Of a DNA stretch of 64,000 nt, positions 36,487-43,478 are shown piece after piece. Every line of letters begins with the position of its first letter. Position 1 is the first letter of the stretch. The notes beneath the pieces are model-generated. The model saw nothing but the letters and a program-made list of their open reading frames with translations, was not told the origin of the DNA and ran no database searches. A program made the translations under genes and the position numbers. Source of the DNA: Cupriavidus necator N-1. Lineage in GTDB: Bacteria > Pseudomonadota > Gammaproteobacteria > Burkholderiales > Burkholderiaceae. The stretch covers positions 682,001 through 746,000 of the forward strand of contig NC_015723.1 of the NCBI RefSeq assembly GCF_000219215.1, in the 5' to 3' direction.

Positions 36487-37581
36487 TCAGAAAACGTGCT
36501 TGATGCCGATCATCGAGCCCCACTGGTTCTCGCCCGGGCGCGGGTTCGAGCCAGGCGAGCCGCCGCTGACTGACATGGCCAGCTGGCCGCCGTTGTTGAT
36601 AAAGCCGGCGGTGGCGTACACCGAGGTGCGCTTGCTGAAGCTGTACATCGCGCGCAGCGTATAGAGCATGGCCTGGTTGTCGCTGCCGTGGTAGTTCAGG
36701 AAGTAGACCTGGCCCGCCAGGTTGACCGCGGGGGTGATGTCGTAGGACGCGCCGGCGTAGTACAGGTCGCTGATCGGCGTGCGGCTGCCCTCGTTGTCGC
36801 GGCGGATCCAGCCGGCGCCGATCTTGGCGCGCTGGAACAGCATGTAGCCGCCCAGCGACAGGCGGTCGTCGGTCAGGTTGCTGTTGGTCAGGCCACCGAA
36901 GGCGCCCGGGCCGCCGCGCTGCGAGTCATACGCGGCGGTGACGCCCCAGGTCTTGTTGTCGTAGCCGAGCATGGCCGACCACTCGCGGCACGCCTTCTTG
37001 TCGGCGGCGTTCTCGCCGGCGCAGTTGGTGCCCGAGGGGCTGGGGCCGGCGTTGACCGCGTCGCGCCCGAAGCTGTAGGTGGCGCCCACCACGAAGCCGT
37101 TGAAGTTGGCCTTGTACGACACCGCGTTGTCGGCGCGCGTATTGGGCAGGTAGCTGTCGAGCGAGCCCGAGCCGTACACGTTGGGCCCCAGGACGTCGCT
37201 GTCGAGCGTGGCCCAGAACAGCATGGTGTACTGCCGGCCGAACGACAGCGTCCCGTACTGGTTGGTCAGCCCGACCAGAGCCTGGCGCCCGAACAGGCGG
37301 CCGCCCTGATTGGAGGTGCCCGAATCCGGCGAGAAGCCCGACTCCAGCACGAAGATGCTCTTCAGGCCGCCGCCCAGGTCTTCGGTGCCGCGGATGCCCC
37401 AGCGCGAGGGCACGGTCGCGGTCAGGTTGGGCATGCGCACCAGGCCGTTGCCGTTGGCGCCGACATTGCTCACATACTCGACGCCCGTGTCGATGACCCC
37501 GTACAGGGTGACCGAAGATTGTGCCGAGGCCAGCAGGGGGAGAGCCGCGGCCAGGCCTGCGGCAATTCGTGCAAGTTTCAT
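36487..37581 (-). CDS. Gram-negative trimeric porin (Burkholderiales type)
   Basis: The 364-residue outer membrane protein has a signal peptide (MKLARIAAGLAAALPLLASAQS) and the typical porin start SVTLYGVIDTGVEY. The loop-3 region and the C-terminal WGSMIGIKHVF, ending in aromatic Phe, fit BAM-assembled porins. It would admit small anionic substrates. The ribosome site is GGAAGG. It leads a probable porin-Bug operon divergent from the alpha/beta hydrolase gene, which suggests substrate-specific uptake for the neighbouring catabolic genes. Confidence 0.93.
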   Translation of the reverse strand: MKLARIAAGLAAALPLLASAQSSVTLYGVIDTGVEYVSNVGANGNGLVRMPNLTATVPSRWGIRGTEDLGGGLKSIFVLESGFSPDSGTSNQGGRLFGRQALVGLTNQYGTLSFGRQYTMLFWATLDSDVLGPNVYGSGSLDSYLPNTRADNAVSYKANFNGFVVGATYSFGRDAVNAGPSPSGTNCAGENAADKKACREWSAMLGYDNKTWGVTAAYDSQRGGPGAFGGLTNSNLTDDRLSLGGYMLFQRAKIGAGWIRRDNEGSRTPISDLYYAGASYDITPAVNLAGQVYFLNYHGSDNQAMLYTLRAMYSFSKRTSVYATAGFINNGGQLAMSVSGGSPGSNPRPGENQWGSMIGIKHVF

Positions 37582-37895
37582 CTACCAGTTTCCTTCCGTT
37601 TTCCGTTTTGTCGTCTTGTTGTCCGCTGCCACTACGGATGGCGGCCGCGAATGCTGTTTCGGTCTCTTTTGTGTTTTATATATGAAACATCAAACAACAT
37701 AAGAAACGTTAGGCAAAATATAGCCGTGAGTTTCCACAAGATGTGAGGAGGGTTATCCCTAGTGAGGCGGCGCCACGACGGCTAACGCCGGCTCTGCGCA
37801 CAGGTTTTCGCTCTCCCTATCGTTAACCCTCATCCCGGTTGGACCCCGACACGCCTATGCTTCAAAAGTTTTATTCTCAAACCTAAGTTTTATAT
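37582..37895. other. Divergent gap between porin and hydrolase
   Basis: These 314 bases hold no gene. The left half is AT-rich, with the partial composite operator facing the porin; the right end holds a full composite operator that overlaps the hydrolase start. The middle shows no clear promoter boxes. Confidence 0.5.
37673..37707 (-). promoter_or_regulatory. Partial composite operator before the porin-Bug operon
   Basis: GTTTTATATATGAAAC (37673-37688) is a GTTY-N8-RAAC palindrome. Read toward the porin, a GTTT half-site lies exactly 19 bases upstream, but its partner AAC half is missing, so three of the four half-sites of the composite operator are present. It lies about 92-126 bases before the porin ATG, within promoter range. 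Confidence 0.6.
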
Positions 37896-37902
37896 ATGGA
37901 AC
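37868..37902 (+). promoter_or_regulatory. Composite operator overlapping the hydrolase start codon
   Basis: Two palindromes stand in tandem: GTTTTATTCTCAAAC (37868-37882) and GTTTTATATATGGAAC (37887-37902). The layout GTTY-N7-RAAC-N4-GTTY-N8-RAAC is the same as before the Rieske operon and before the Bug at 56337. The second palindrome contains the hydrolase ATG (37896). An IclR-type protein (from 41776 or 61843) is the likely binder. Confidence 0.72.
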
Positions 37903-38780
37903 AAAATCAGCCTCGCAAGCCAACTGAGCCAGACCGGCAGTTGCTGGAAGCCCTCGACAGCGGGTTTGCCCAGCGCGTGGTGCAGGTGGGCGCGGGCGGC
38001 GAGCGCGTGGCCTACCGCTGCGGCGGGGGCACTGGCCCGGCGGTCGTGCTGCTGCACGGCATCAGTTCCGGCGCGGCGTCGTGGCTGCCGTGCGCGAGCC
38101 TGCTGGCCGCGCACGCGCGGGTGATCGCCTGGGATGCGCCGGGCTATGGCGATTCGTCGCCGCTGGCGCAGGCGCGGCCATTGGCATCTGACTACGCGCA
38201 GCGGCTGGACGGACTGCTGCAGGCCCTGGGCGTGCAGCCGGCGCTGATCGTCGGGCATTCGCTGGGCGCGCTGATGGCGGCGGCCTATGTCGCCAACGCG
38301 CGCCAGCTGCCCGCGCGCCTGCTGTTGCTCAGCGTGGCGCAAGGCTACGGCGGCGCGGGAAGGGAAGCCCAGGCAAGGGAGGTTGCGCGCCAGCGGCTGG
38401 AGGCGCTGGAATCCCTGGGCGTCGATGGCCTGGCGCAACGCGGGCCGGCCCGGCTGCTGAGCGAAGAGGCCGACCCCGGCGCACAGGCATGGGTGCGCTG
38501 GAACATGCAACGGCTGAACCCGGACGGCTACCGGCAGGCGGTGGCGATGCTGTGCGGCGACGACATCCACGCCTACCTGGCGCAGCGCCCCGATGCCTTG
38601 CCCACGCAGATTGCCTGCGGCAGCCATGACGTGGTCACCACGCCGCCCGCCTGCGGCACGCTGGCCGAACGCTTCGGCCTGCCGTTCTCGCTGATCCCCG
38701 ATGCCGGCCACGCCTGCTATATCGACCAGGCCGCCGCCACCGCGCGGCTGATCCGCTCGGTGCTGGACGACATCACCTGA
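37896..38780 (+). CDS. Alpha/beta hydrolase
   Basis: The 294-residue serine hydrolase has the HG oxyanion region (LLHGISSGAASWLP), the nucleophile elbow GHSLG (S122), and acid and base segments IACGSHDVVTTP and DAGHACYID. Members include C-C bond hydrolases of meta-cleavage pathways, lactonases and esterases. The assigned ATG has no ribosome site and lies inside an operator palindrome, so the mRNA may be leaderless or the real start may lie downstream (for example a GTG near residue 31). It faces the Rieske operon and is separated from it by ~250 bases. Confidence 0.82.
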   Translation: MEQNQPRKPTEPDRQLLEALDSGFAQRVVQVGAGGERVAYRCGGGTGPAVVLLHGISSGAASWLPCASLLAAHARVIAWDAPGYGDSSPLAQARPLASDYAQRLDGLLQALGVQPALIVGHSLGALMAAAYVANARQLPARLLLLSVAQGYGGAGREAQAREVARQRLEALESLGVDGLAQRGPARLLSEEADPGAQAWVRWNMQRLNPDGYRQAVAMLCGDDIHAYLAQRPDALPTQIACGSHDVVTTPPACGTLAERFGLPFSLIPDAGHACYIDQAAATARLIRSVLDDIT

Positions 38781-38816
38781 AGCCACCGCGGCGGCGCCTG
38801 CCGCCGCATCCCACGT

Positions 38817-38839
38817 GGTGGCGCGCACCTTGCGCCACC
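38817..38839 (+). terminator. Possible terminator after the hydrolase
   Basis: GGTGGCGC-N7-GCGCCACC forms a strong 8-base stem 36 bases after the stop codon. The following CCTTCCAGATTT is only weakly U-rich, so termination would be partial or Rho-assisted. Confidence 0.4.
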
Positions 38840-38917
38840 CCTTCCAGATTTCGTAGTGCCGATCGCGGGTTAACCCCAGTCAATTTTTGTGGCCGCGTTG
38901 TCTATAGTCGTACCTGT

Positions 38918-38952
38918 GTTCAATATCTAAACCAGTGTTTCATTAGTAAAAC
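38918..38952 (+). promoter_or_regulatory. Composite operator before the Rieske oxygenase operon
   Basis: GTTCAATATCTAAAC (38918-38932) and GTTTCATTAGTAAAAC (38937-38952) repeat the GTTY-N7-RAAC-N4-GTTY-N8-RAAC layout. A possible -10 box TATAGT at 38903-38908 lies just upstream, which would place the operator at or just after the transcription start. The remaining ~80 bases lead to the first gene. Confidence 0.72.
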
Positions 38953-39031
38953 GTAGCCAGGCGATCGCAATACCGGTCGACGCGGCACGCGGAACACGGT
39001 CCCCCCGCTGCAAGACATGGAGCAAAGCGCA

Positions 39032-39337
39032 ATGGAAAGCCTCACGTACAACCCGAACCTGGTGCCCTGGGAGCGTCCGGCGCCGAACAACGTGGCAGGC
39101 AAGGGCCATATCGAGCAACCCGGCAAGGTCGCCAACATCGTCTGGCAGACCCGCGCCGCCGCACCGACCGCCTATGAGAACGCGCTGGGCGATGCCCTGG
39201 AAGCCGCGTTCGAAGGCGGCGCGCAGAACCCGCAGGACATCGTGCGCGCCTTCAACGACGCCGGTTTCCTGGGCGTGGACGGCCAGCGCTGGACCGAAGA
39301 GCGCTTCCTGTCCGAAATGCGCCGGCTGGGTGCCTGA
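39032..39337 (+). CDS. Small conserved protein preceding the Rieske oxygenase
   Basis: The 101-residue soluble protein has no signal peptide. Its first half is Pro/Asn-rich (TYNPNLVPWERPAPNN); the second half is helical and ends QDIVRAFNDAGFLGVDGQRWTEERFLSEMRRLGA. That end resembles the recombinase-type helix-turn-helix seen in small proteins next to ring-hydroxylating oxygenases. I chose the ATG with GGAG nine bases before it; an ATG five codons upstream is possible. It is the first gene of the long operon. It could be a regulator, a chaperone or a small oxygenase subunit; its function is unknown. Confidence 0.75.
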   Translation: MESLTYNPNLVPWERPAPNNVAGKGHIEQPGKVANIVWQTRAAAPTAYENALGDALEAAFEGGAQNPQDIVRAFNDAGFLGVDGQRWTEERFLSEMRRLGA

Positions 39338-39377
39338 GCCCGCCCCAGTCCAAGTCCAGCCTCGAAGCGAGAAAACC

Positions 39378-40439
39378 ATGGAATCGAACAAGCAAGCCCG
39401 CACCGAAGCCCGCCTGAACACCGGCCTGCGCAACTACTGGTACCCGGTCGCCGCCTCGTGGGCGGTGTCCCATGCCCCGATCGGCATCACCCGCCTGAGC
39501 CAGAACATCGTGCTGTGGCGCGACGGCGAAGGCCAGGTCCACGCCCTGGAAGACCGCTGCCCGCACCGAGGCGCGCGCCTGTCGATGGGCTGGAACCTGG
39601 GCGACCGCGTTGCCTGCTGGTACCACGGCGTCGAGGTCGGCGGCGACGGCCAGGTCAAGAGCGTGCCGGCGGTGGAAAGCTGCCCGCTGGAAGGCCGCAC
39701 CTGCGTGCGCAGCTACCCGGTGCAGGAAAAGGCCGGCGCCATCTTCCTGTGGTTCGGCGACCAGGCCCCGCAAGGCGAGGGCAGCCCCGACGAACTGCGC
39801 CTGCCGGAAGAACTGGTCAGCGAAGAACACAGCAACTTCCTGTGCGTGGCGCACTGGGACTGCAACTACCGCTACGCCATCGACAACGTGATGGACCCGA
39901 TGCACGGTGCCTACCTGCATGCGGTGTCGCACTCGATGGCCAGCGGCGAGAAGTCCGCCGTGATGCAGGTGCGCGAGACCGAGCATGGCCTGGTGTTCGA
40001 GAAGACCGGCCAGCGCGGCGTCAATTTCGACTGGGTGGAATTTGGCGAGACCGGCACGCTGTGGCTGCGCCTGGCGATTCCGTACCGCGCCAGTGTCGGC
40101 CCGGGCGGCCCGTTCGGCATCGTCGGCATGGCCACGCCGGTGGATGAAGACCACTGCATGGTGTTCTTCTGGCGTACCCGCCACGTGCAGGCCTGGGAGC
40201 GCGACGTGTGGCGCTTCCTGTATCGCAACCGCCTGGAGCAGCTGCACTGGGACGTGCTGGAGCAGGACCGCGTGGTGCTGGAAATGATGGCCCCGAACGC
40301 GCGCGACCACGAGATGCTGTACCAGCACGACGCCGGCATCACCCGCGTGCGCCGCCTGCTCAAGCGCCGCGCCGAGCAGGAAGTGGCCGACGAGCCCGTC
40401 GCCATGCTGCAACCCGCCGGAGCCGCCAGCCATGCCTGA
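39378..40439 (+). CDS. Rieske non-heme iron oxygenase, alpha subunit (phthalate/vanillate type)
   Basis: The 353-residue protein has the Rieske [2Fe-2S] ligands C61/H63 (CPHRG) and C80/H83 (CWYHG). The mononuclear iron site follows in the DNVMDPMHGAYLH motif (H176 and H181, with a bridging Asp at D173). Length and layout match single-component alpha3 oxygenases of the VanA/phthalate dioxygenase group, which use a VanB-type reductase; one is encoded at 48543-49499. It hydroxylates or O/N-demethylates an aromatic acid. The next gene overlaps its end by 8 bases. Confidence 0.92.
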   Translation: MESNKQARTEARLNTGLRNYWYPVAASWAVSHAPIGITRLSQNIVLWRDGEGQVHALEDRCPHRGARLSMGWNLGDRVACWYHGVEVGGDGQVKSVPAVESCPLEGRTCVRSYPVQEKAGAIFLWFGDQAPQGEGSPDELRLPEELVSEEHSNFLCVAHWDCNYRYAIDNVMDPMHGAYLHAVSHSMASGEKSAVMQVRETEHGLVFEKTGQRGVNFDWVEFGETGTLWLRLAIPYRASVGPGGPFGIVGMATPVDEDHCMVFFWRTRHVQAWERDVWRFLYRNRLEQLHWDVLEQDRVVLEMMAPNARDHEMLYQHDAGITRVRRLLKRRAEQEVADEPVAMLQPAGAASHA

Positions 40440-41205
40440 GGCAAACACCAACAACACCTTGCTGGCCGGGCGCAAGGTGCTGGTCACAGGCGCCGCGCGC
40501 GGACTGGGCCTGGCCTTCGTCAAGGCGCTGGCCGAAGCCGGCGCCACCGTGGCCATGGCCGACATCCTGGCCGAGCGCCTGCAGCAGGAAGCCGACGCCC
40601 TGCGCGCCCGCGGCCTGAAGGTGGTGCCGGTCACGCTGGACCTGTCCGATCCGGCCTCGGTGCAGGCTTGCGCCGAGGCCGCGGTCAAGGCGCTGGGCGG
40701 GCTCGACGGCCTGGTCAACAACGCCGCGGTGACGGATTCCGGCGGCCGTGACGCCGCCACCATCGACATCGCCACCTGGGACCGCGTGATGAACGTCAAC
40801 GTGCGCGGCACCTGGCTGATGACCACCGCCTGCCTGCCGGCGCTGCGCGCCAGCGGCCGCGGCGCCATCGTCAACCTGGCTTCGGACACGCCGCTGTGGG
40901 GCGCGCCCAACCTGCTGGCCTACGTGGCGAGCAAGAGCGCCATCATCGGCATGACCCGGTCGCTGGCGCGTGAACTGGGCAAGGACCAGATCACGGTGAA
41001 CGCCGTGGCCCCGGGCCTGACGCTGGTGGAAGCCACCGAATACGTGCCGCAGCACCGGCACGACCTGTACCGCGAGCAGCGCGCGATCACGCGCGAGCAA
41101 CTGCCCGACGATGTTTGCGGCGCGGTGCTGTTTGCACTGTCCGACCTCGCCCGTTTCGTGACCGGCCAGACGCTGGCGGTCAACGGCGGCTTTGTCATGC
41201 ATTGA
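40432..41205 (+). CDS. Short-chain dehydrogenase/reductase
   Basis: The 257-residue classical SDR has TGAARGLG, NNAA and an intact catalytic set S151-Y164-K168 (SDTPLWGAPNLLAYVASK). Its start lies inside the end of the Rieske gene, so translation is coupled. It may oxidize the cis-diol or alcohol product of the oxygenase. It is followed by a cupin gene 34 bases downstream. Confidence 0.9.
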   Translation: MPEANTNNTLLAGRKVLVTGAARGLGLAFVKALAEAGATVAMADILAERLQQEADALRARGLKVVPVTLDLSDPASVQACAEAAVKALGGLDGLVNNAAVTDSGGRDAATIDIATWDRVMNVNVRGTWLMTTACLPALRASGRGAIVNLASDTPLWGAPNLLAYVASKSAIIGMTRSLARELGKDQITVNAVAPGLTLVEATEYVPQHRHDLYREQRAITREQLPDDVCGAVLFALSDLARFVTGQTLAVNGGFVMH

Positions 41206-41239
41206 ACCAACCGATCCACTGAAAACAGAAGGAATCCAA

Positions 41240-41776
41240 ATGAGCGATCTTTCTCAACCACAAAACATCAAGCGTTCCTGGGACCAGCCGGAGGACGCCT
41301 CGTTCGACCAGTGGATGGAAAGCCGCGTGGCGCGCTTCTCCACGCGCAAGTACGACTGGGACGCGCTGAAGTTCCAGGCCGACTACGACCCCAAGTACCG
41401 CCGCGCGCAGATGCGCTACCTGGGCACCGGCGGCACCGGCGTGGCCGCCGACACCAACACCGTGCCGAGCGAGCATTTCACCTTCTCCACGATGATCATC
41501 CCGGCCGGCCATGAAGGCCCGTCGCATATCCACACCGATGTGGAAGAGGTGTTCTTCATCCTGCGCGGCAAGGTCAAGCTGATCCTGGAAAAGGACGGCG
41601 AGCGCTTCGAGACCATCCTGACCGACCGTGACCTGGTCTCGGTGCCCCCTGGCGTCTACCGCGAGGAAATCAACATCGGCGAGGAAGACGCGCTGATGTG
41701 CGTGATGCTGGGTGCCAAGAAGCCGATCACGCCGACCTACCCGCCCGAGCATCCGCTGACGAAGATCAAGCGCTAA
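41240..41776 (+). CDS. Cupin-domain protein
   Basis: The 178-residue protein has a single cupin core. Motif 1 (G-N5-H96-x-H98-x3-E102-x6-G110) is present in GPSHIHTDVEEVFFILRG. In motif 2 (PPGVYREEIN) the usual His ligand is Arg141. It could be a metal-dependent isomerase or dioxygenase, or a metal-poor binding protein. The ribosome site is GAAGGAATCCAA. The IclR gene begins at its stop codon (TAATG). Confidence 0.83.
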   Translation: MSDLSQPQNIKRSWDQPEDASFDQWMESRVARFSTRKYDWDALKFQADYDPKYRRAQMRYLGTGGTGVAADTNTVPSEHFTFSTMIIPAGHEGPSHIHTDVEEVFFILRGKVKLILEKDGERFETILTDRDLVSVPPGVYREEINIGEEDALMCVMLGAKKPITPTYPPEHPLTKIKR

Positions 41777-42669
41777 TGCCGGCGAACGTCCGTCAGCACG
41801 CATCCACCGAAGCCATGAGCAGCAACCCCATCCCGGCCACGCCCGCCGCCAACGAGACCCCGGACAAGTACATCGTTCCGGGCCTGGAGCGCGGCCTGCG
41901 CCTGCTGAGCGAGTTCAGCAGCAAGGACCGCACCATGTCGGCAGCGGAACTGGCGCGCCGTCTGAAGGTGCCGCGCTCGACCGTGTTCCGCCTGCTGGCC
42001 ACGCTGGAAATGCTGGGCTTTGTGGAACGCGCCGATGGCGGCCGGGATTTCCGGCTGGGCATGGCCGTGCTGCGCCTGGGGTTTGAATACCTGGCGTCGC
42101 TGGAGCTGACCGAGCTGGGCCGCCCGCTGCTGGAGCGGCTGCGCGACGAGATCGGCTACCCCAGCAACCTGGTGGTGCGCGACGGGCGTTCGATCGTCTA
42201 CGTGGCCAAGGCGGTGTCGCCGCGGCCGTTTGCCAGCTCGGTCAACGTCGGCACGCGCCTGCCCGCGCATGCCACGGTGCTGGGGCGCGTGCTGCTGGAA
42301 GACCTGTCGCTGGCGGAGCTGCGCACGCTGTACCCGGAAACGCACCTTGCGGTGTTCTCCGAGAGCACGCCGCGCACGGTCGACGAGCTGCACGAGATCG
42401 TCCAGCGCGACCGCGAGCGAGGCTACGTGTTGCAGGAAGGCTTCTTCGAAGCCAGCATTTCGACCATTGCCGCGCCGGTGCGCGACCGCACCGGCAAGGT
42501 GGTGGCGGCGCTGGGCGCAACCATCCCCGCCGCGCATATCGATCCGGCGCAGCTGGATGCGATGGTGGAGAAGGTCAGGGATACCGCGGGCGAGCTGTCG
42601 CGCCTGCTCGACTACCGCCCGTCGCTGCACAGCAGCGGCGCCAAGGTGGTGAATCTGTATCGGGAGTGA
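41776..42669 (+). CDS. IclR-family regulator of the Rieske operon (paralog 1)
   Basis: The 297-residue protein has an N-terminal winged helix (MSAAELARRLKVPRSTVFRLLATLEMLGFVER) and the IclR effector domain (NVGTRLPAHATVLGRVLL ... GYVLQEGFFEASISTIAAPVRDRTGKVVAALGATIP). By eye it differs at only about 36 of 250 aligned positions from the IclR protein at 61843-62694, and the recognition helix is identical. It is co-transcribed within the operon it probably controls through the composite operator. The start is taken at the TAATG junction; an ATG 13 codons on is an alternative. Confidence 0.92.
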   Translation: MPANVRQHASTEAMSSNPIPATPAANETPDKYIVPGLERGLRLLSEFSSKDRTMSAAELARRLKVPRSTVFRLLATLEMLGFVERADGGRDFRLGMAVLRLGFEYLASLELTELGRPLLERLRDEIGYPSNLVVRDGRSIVYVAKAVSPRPFASSVNVGTRLPAHATVLGRVLLEDLSLAELRTLYPETHLAVFSESTPRTVDELHEIVQRDRERGYVLQEGFFEASISTIAAPVRDRTGKVVAALGATIPAAHIDPAQLDAMVEKVRDTAGELSRLLDYRPSLHSSGAKVVNLYRE

Positions 42670-42674
42670 GGACA

Positions 42675-43478
42675 ATGTCCATGATTGAACTCGGCGGCAA
42701 GGTTGCCGTCGTTACCGGCGGGTCCTCCGGCATCGGGCTGGCGACCGTCGAGCTGCTGCTCGAAGCGGGTGCCGCCGTGGCCATGTGCGGCCGCGACGAG
42801 AGCCGCCTGCGCAGCGCCGAGGCGCAGTTGCGCGAGAAATTCCCCGGATGCCGGCTCTATGCCGCCACCTGCGACGTGCTCAAGCCTGAACAGGTCGCCG
42901 CCTTTGCCGCTGCCGTGCAGGCCACGCTGGGCAACGTCGACATGCTGGTCAACAATGCCGGCCAGGGTCGGGTGTCGACCTTCGCCAACACCGAAGACGC
43001 TGCCTGGATGGAAGAGCTGCAGCTCAAGTTCTTCTCCGTGATCCACCCGACGCGCGCCTTCCTGCCGCAACTGGAGAAGTCAGGCCAGGGCGCCATCGTC
43101 TGCGTCAACTCGCTGCTGGCGCAGCAGCCGGAGCCGCACATGGTGGCGACCTCCGCCGCGCGTGCCGGCGTGCTCAACCTGGTGCGCTCGATGGCCACCG
43201 AGTTTGCGCCCAAGGGCGTCCGCGTCAACGGCATCCTGATCGGGCTGGTCGAATCGGGCCAGTGGCGCCGCCGCTTCGAGGCGCGCCCCGAAGCAGACCG
43301 CCACCTGGACTGGGCCGCATGGACCGCGCGCCTGGCCCAGCAGAAACATATTCCCCTTGGCCGCCTGGGCCTGCCGGTCGAGGCAGCCCGCGCCATCCTG
43401 TTCCTTGCCTCGCCGTTGTCTTCGTACACCACGGGCAGCCATTTCGATATCTCCGGAGGACACTCCCGTCATGCCTAA
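42675..43478 (+). CDS. Divergent SDR-family protein lacking the canonical Tyr/Lys
   Basis: The 267-residue SDR-fold protein has TGGSSGIG and NNAG for NAD(P) binding. The active-site segment reads NSLLAQQPEPHMVATSAARAG, so where Tyr159 and Lys163 are expected there are Thr159 and Arg163; Ser146 remains. A standard alcohol/ketone oxidoreduction is therefore doubtful. It could catalyse a different reaction (for example dehydration or isomerization), or be a binding subunit. It lies between IclR and the ThDP gene, whose start overlaps its stop. Confidence 0.85.
   Translation: MSMIELGGKVAVVTGGSSGIGLATVELLLEAGAAVAMCGRDESRLRSAEAQLREKFPGCRLYAATCDVLKPEQVAAFAAAVQATLGNVDMLVNNAGQGRVSTFANTEDAAWMEELQLKFFSVIHPTRAFLPQLEKSGQGAIVCVNSLLAQQPEPHMVATSAARAGVLNLVRSMATEFAPKGVRVNGILIGLVESGQWRRRFEARPEADRHLDWAAWTARLAQQKHIPLGRLGLPVEAARAILFLASPLSSYTTGSHFDISGGHSRHA

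Noticed and set aside
39032..39337. Treating the small helix-turn-helix-like protein as a recombinase or mobile-element remnant
   Set aside because: There are no catalytic recombinase residues, inverted repeats or other mobile genes nearby, and its spacing fits an operon gene.
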